This document shows, one piece after another, positions 4,690 to 7,249 of a stretch of DNA of 7,249 nucleotides. The DNA lies in the NCBI GenBank assembly GCA_005879205.1, contig VBLD01000184.1, positions 1 to 7,249 of the forward strand, in the 5' to 3' direction. Position 1 is the first letter of the stretch; the number at the start of each line of letters is the position of its first letter. A program made the translations under genes and the position numbers. The DNA is from Deltaproteobacteria bacterium (GTDB lineage Bacteria; Desulfobacterota; Binatia; DP-6). Under the pieces are notes generated by a model. That model searched no databases. It was not told the origin of the DNA and worked only from the letters and a program-made list of their open reading frames with translations.

Positions 4690-6057
4690 CTACTCGCGAG
4701 TCGCTTTGCGAGCCGGCAGGCCGTAACGCTGGAGCATCCGGTAGAGCGAGCGTCGATCCACGCCGAGCACGGTCGCGGCGCGGCTGATCTTGCCGCCGTT
4801 CTCCTCCAGCACCTGCTCGATGTAGCGGCGCTTCAGCTCCGCGAGCGTCGGCCGGTCGGCGGGATGGGTGGCGGGCACGGCGCCGCCGTTCTCGGCGCGT
4901 GCGGCCGCGATCTCGTCCGGCAGATCCTCGGCGGCGAGGATCTCGTGCTGCGCGAGCGCCACGCTCCGTTCGAGCACGTGCGCGAGCTCGCGGATGTTTC
5001 CCGGCCAGTCGTAGGCGCCGAGCAGCCCGAGGGCCGACTCGGACACGCCGGTCACCGGCTTCCCGCAGTTCGCCGCCGCCCGTCGGACCAGGTGATCGAC
5101 GAGCAGCGGGATGTCGTCGCGCCGTTCGCGCAGCGGCGGGAGCTGGATGGTCACCACCTTCAGCCGGTAGTAGAGGTCCTCGCGGAATCGCCCCGCGGCG
5201 ACGGCCACCGCGAGGTCCCGATTGGTGGCGGCGATGACCCGGACGTCGACCTTCCGCCACTCCGTCCCGCCGACCGGCCGCACCTGGTGCTCCTGGAGGA
5301 CGCGCAGGAGCTTCGCCTGCAGCGCGGGCGTGATGTCGCCGATCTCGTCGAGGAAGATCGTGCCACCGTCCGCCTCCGCGAACAGGCCGTGCGCATCGGC
5401 GATCGCGCCCGTGAATGCGCCGCGGACGTGTCCGAAGAGCTCGCTCTCGAGCAGCGTCTCGGTGAGTGCGGCGCAGTCGACCGCCACGAACGGGCGCTTG
5501 CGACGGGGGCTGTGACGGTGGATCGCGCGCGCGATCAGCTCCTTGCCGGTGCCGCTCTCCCCCATGACCAGGACCGTGCTCGGACCGGGCGCGACGCGGG
5601 CAATCGTCTTGTAGACGTCGACCATGGCCGGTGTCCGGCCCACGATGCCGCCGAGCTCCTCGCCGGCTTCGGGCAGCTCGGCCAGCGTCTCCGTTCGCCG
5701 GCCGAGCGCGCGGCGGACCGTTGTACGGAGCTCCTCCACGTCCATCGGCTTGCTCACGTAGTCGACCGCGCCCGAGGCGATGGCGAGCACCGCCGTGTCG
5801 ATCGATCCGAACGCCGTCATGATCACGACGGGGAGATGGGGCCGTCGCTCGCGCAGCCGGCGGAGGAGCTCGAGGCCGTCGAGCTCGGGCATGCGGACGT
5901 CGAGCACCGCGAGGTCGATCGGATGCTCGGCCGCCCGCGCGAGCGCGCGGCGCGGGTCGGTCTCCCACATCACCATGGCCCCGTCGCGGCTGAGGACCTC
6001 CTCGAGGAGCCGGCAGGTGACGATGTCGTCGTCGACGACCAGGAGGCGCGCGTTCAT
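4690..6057 (-). CDS. sigma-54-dependent response regulator (NtrC/ZraR family)
   Basis: A 455-residue transcription activator that, when phosphorylated, uses ATP to open sigma-54 RNA polymerase complexes. The receiver (1-120) has VVDDD (D9-D11), phospho-acceptor D53 in VLDVRMPELDG, T81 in MTAFGS and K103 in YVSKP. The AAA+ domain (about 138-370) has Walker A GESGTGKE (166-173), the sigma-54 contact loop GAFTGA (213-218), Walker B GGTIFLDEIG (231-240), and later FREDLYYRL and YDWPGNIREL. A Fis-type helix-turn-helix ends the protein (about 408-450, with ENGGKISRAATVLGVDRRSL). All key residues are present. The start is ATG at 6057, with GGAGG (6062-6066) four bases upstream and a four-base overlap with the kinase stop. 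The adjacent efflux genes and sigma-54 promoter suggest it controls them, by analogy with metal-responsive ZraSR-like systems; the signal is unknown. Confidence 0.95.
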   Translation of the reverse strand: MNARLLVVDDDIVTCRLLEEVLSRDGAMVMWETDPRRALARAAEHPIDLAVLDVRMPELDGLELLRRLRERRPHLPVVIMTAFGSIDTAVLAIASGAVDYVSKPMDVEELRTTVRRALGRRTETLAELPEAGEELGGIVGRTPAMVDVYKTIARVAPGPSTVLVMGESGTGKELIARAIHRHSPRRKRPFVAVDCAALTETLLESELFGHVRGAFTGAIADAHGLFAEADGGTIFLDEIGDITPALQAKLLRVLQEHQVRPVGGTEWRKVDVRVIAATNRDLAVAVAAGRFREDLYYRLKVVTIQLPPLRERRDDIPLLVDHLVRRAAANCGKPVTGVSESALGLLGAYDWPGNIRELAHVLERSVALAQHEILAAEDLPDEIAAARAENGGAVPATHPADRPTLAELKRRYIEQVLEENGGKISRAATVLGVDRRSLYRMLQRYGLPARKATRE

Positions 6058-7249
6058 GACGCCTCCATCGGCAGGCGTACGTGCACGCTCGTACCGTGGC
6101 CGCGCTCGCTCTCGACCTCGAGCTGGCCGCCGTGCGCGCGCACGATGTGGTCGACGATCGCGAGACCGAGCCCCGTGCCGCGCCCCGGCGCCTTGGTGGT
6201 GTAGAAGGGCTCGACGGCCCGCCGCAGCTCCTCGGGCGCCATGCCGTGCCCGGTGTCCGAGACGGTCAGCTCCAGCGACGGCGCCGGCCGGCCGTTCTGC
6301 GACAGGACGGCGGCACGGACCGTGATGGTGCCGGGCGGCTCGGTCGCATCGATCGCGTTGGTGAGCAGGTTCAGGAGCACCTGGCGCAGCGCGGCCGCAT
6401 CGGCCGGCACCGTCGGGAGGTCGAGGGGTACGCGGTTCTCGAGGGCGAGGTCGCGGCCGGCGAGGCGCGACGACACCATGGTGAGCGCCTCGGTGACGAG
6501 CGGCGCGAGCGCCACGGGCGCGCGCTCGAGCTCGCGGTCGCGCGTCCGGTCGAGCACGCTGCGCATCGTCTCGATCATGCGCTGCACCTGGGACTCGATG
6601 ATCGCGAGCTTCTCGCGCTCGTCGGCGGGCCAGGACTCGCGCTGCAGCAGCTGCGTGTAGCCGAGCACCGAGTTGAGCGGCGTGCCGAGCTCGTGGGCGA
6701 TGGTGGCGGCCATCTGCCCGAGCGCCGCCAGGCGGCCGCTGCGGCCGACCTCGAGCTGCGCCTGCCACAGCCGCTCGTTGGCCTGCTGCAGCTCGCGGTT
6801 CTTCTCCGCCAGGTCCCGGGTGGCCCGTCTGACGCGAGACTCGAGACCGGCGGTCAGCTCCTCGATGCGCGACAGCATGCGGTTGAAGGTGCCGGCGACG
6901 AAGGCGAACTCCCCGCCGCGCGCCGCCGCCACGCGGACGCCGAGCTCGCCGCTCTCCGCCCGCTGCATGCCCGCCACCAGCACGGCCACTGGACGCCCGA
7001 CGCGCCGCTCGAGGAAGAAGGCGAGGGCCACCGAGATGAGGAGCGTCGAGCAGACCAGGATGGCGGCGTCGATCAGCCGGAGCCGCCGCTTGAGGTGTGC
7101 CAGCTCGTCGAGCGAGAGCTCGACCTGCGCCGCGCCGACGAGCGCCTCGTCCCGCCGCAGCGGCGTCGAGACGCGCCAGACTCCCGCCCCGACCGGCTCG
7201 CGATCGAACGCCATCGAACCGCCCCGTACCAGCTCGCCGACCGCGCCGG
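6054..7249 (-). CDS. membrane sensor histidine kinase, N-terminally truncated by the window
   Basis: The frame is open to the window edge, so the first part (probably an N-terminal membrane helix and most of the periplasmic sensor) is missing; the Met at 7214 is internal. Counting from that Met: the end of a sensor region (1-45, with GVWRVSTPLRR and GAAQVELSLDELAHL), a transmembrane helix (about 48-68), a HAMP domain (about 69-121), a coiled-coil (about 121-160), HisKA with the phospho-acceptor H174 in IAHELGTPLN, and an HATPase domain with N box LLNLLTNAIDA (N282, N286), G1 box DTGHG (320-324), an F-box-like EPFYTTK and G2 box GTGLG (346-350). It resembles NtrB/ZraS-type kinases that pair with sigma-54 activators. 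It ends in ATGA shared with the regulator start, so the two are co-translated. The sensed signal cannot be inferred from the part visible. Confidence 0.93.
   Translation of the reverse strand, partial: GAVGELVRGGSMAFDREPVGAGVWRVSTPLRRDEALVGAAQVELSLDELAHLKRRLRLIDAAILVCSTLLISVALAFFLERRVGRPVAVLVAGMQRAESGELGVRVAAARGGEFAFVAGTFNRMLSRIEELTAGLESRVRRATRDLAEKNRELQQANERLWQAQLEVGRSGRLAALGQMAATIAHELGTPLNSVLGYTQLLQRESWPADEREKLAIIESQVQRMIETMRSVLDRTRDRELERAPVALAPLVTEALTMVSSRLAGRDLALENRVPLDLPTVPADAAALRQVLLNLLTNAIDATEPPGTITVRAAVLSQNGRPAPSLELTVSDTGHGMAPEELRRAVEPFYTTKAPGRGTGLGLAIVDHIVRAHGGQLEVESERGHGTSVHVRLPMEAS

Noticed and set aside
4109..5968. A single 619-codon frame joining the regulator region to the receiver
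   Set aside because: Only its last 152 codons are a real protein; the rest is an arginine-rich off-frame reading of the regulator gene, and a promoter and terminator-like site lie between.
4864..6204. Plus-strand open frame of 446 codons opposite the sigma-54 regulator
   Set aside because: It is an antisense shadow of a gene whose Walker motifs, GAFTGA and helix-turn-helix are all in the minus-strand frame.
1..7249. CRISPR arrays, tRNA or rRNA genes, toxin-antitoxin or phage-defence genes
   Set aside because: Reading both strands I saw no regularly spaced direct repeats, no tRNA-like cloverleaf with a T-arm motif, and no recognisable defence-system domains.

Overview
The window is very GC-rich and gene-dense. 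It carries a Gram-negative export system (outer-membrane factor plus periplasmic adaptor) and a sigma-54-type two-component system. This suits a high-GC Gram-negative bacterium such as a Myxococcota-, Desulfobacterota-, Binatota- or Rokubacteria-like lineage, but the sequence alone does not settle the taxon. All convincing genes are on the minus strand, so the biological reading order runs from position 7249 down to 1.

Layout in transcription order. (1) 7249-6054: a membrane sensor histidine kinase, cut at its N-terminus by the window edge. (2) 6057-4690: an NtrC/ZraR-type response regulator with a sigma-54-activating AAA+ domain, overlapping the kinase stop by four bases (ATGA). (3) 4689-4568: a short intergenic control region holding a dyad, a weak terminator-like hairpin and a near-consensus sigma-54 (-24/-12) promoter. 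(4) 4567-4109: a stand-alone receiver-domain protein. (5) 4032-2758: a TolC/CzcC-type outer-membrane factor. (6) 2761-1714: a CzcB/CusB-type periplasmic adaptor, whose start overlaps the outer-membrane factor stop (ATGA) but whose lipoprotein signal peptide is out of frame with the rest of the protein. (7) 1699-1585: a 115-bp structured inverted repeat. (8) about 1541 down to about 2: an apparently complete IS1182-like insertion sequence with an intact transposase and imperfect terminal inverted repeats.

Likely logic (inference): the kinase phosphorylates the sigma-54 activator, which binds upstream of the sigma-54 promoter and switches on an operon of receiver, outer-membrane factor and adaptor. 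By family precedent the operon would continue into an RND pump of the CzcA/CusA type. No pump is present here. Its expected place next to the adaptor is taken by the inverted repeat and the insertion sequence, and the adaptor itself appears frameshifted. The module may therefore be decaying or split, unless the frameshift is a sequencing error and the pump lies beyond position 1. The least routine features are the sigma-54 control region feeding a lone receiver gene, the adaptor frameshift, and the folded repeat at the junction with the insertion sequence.
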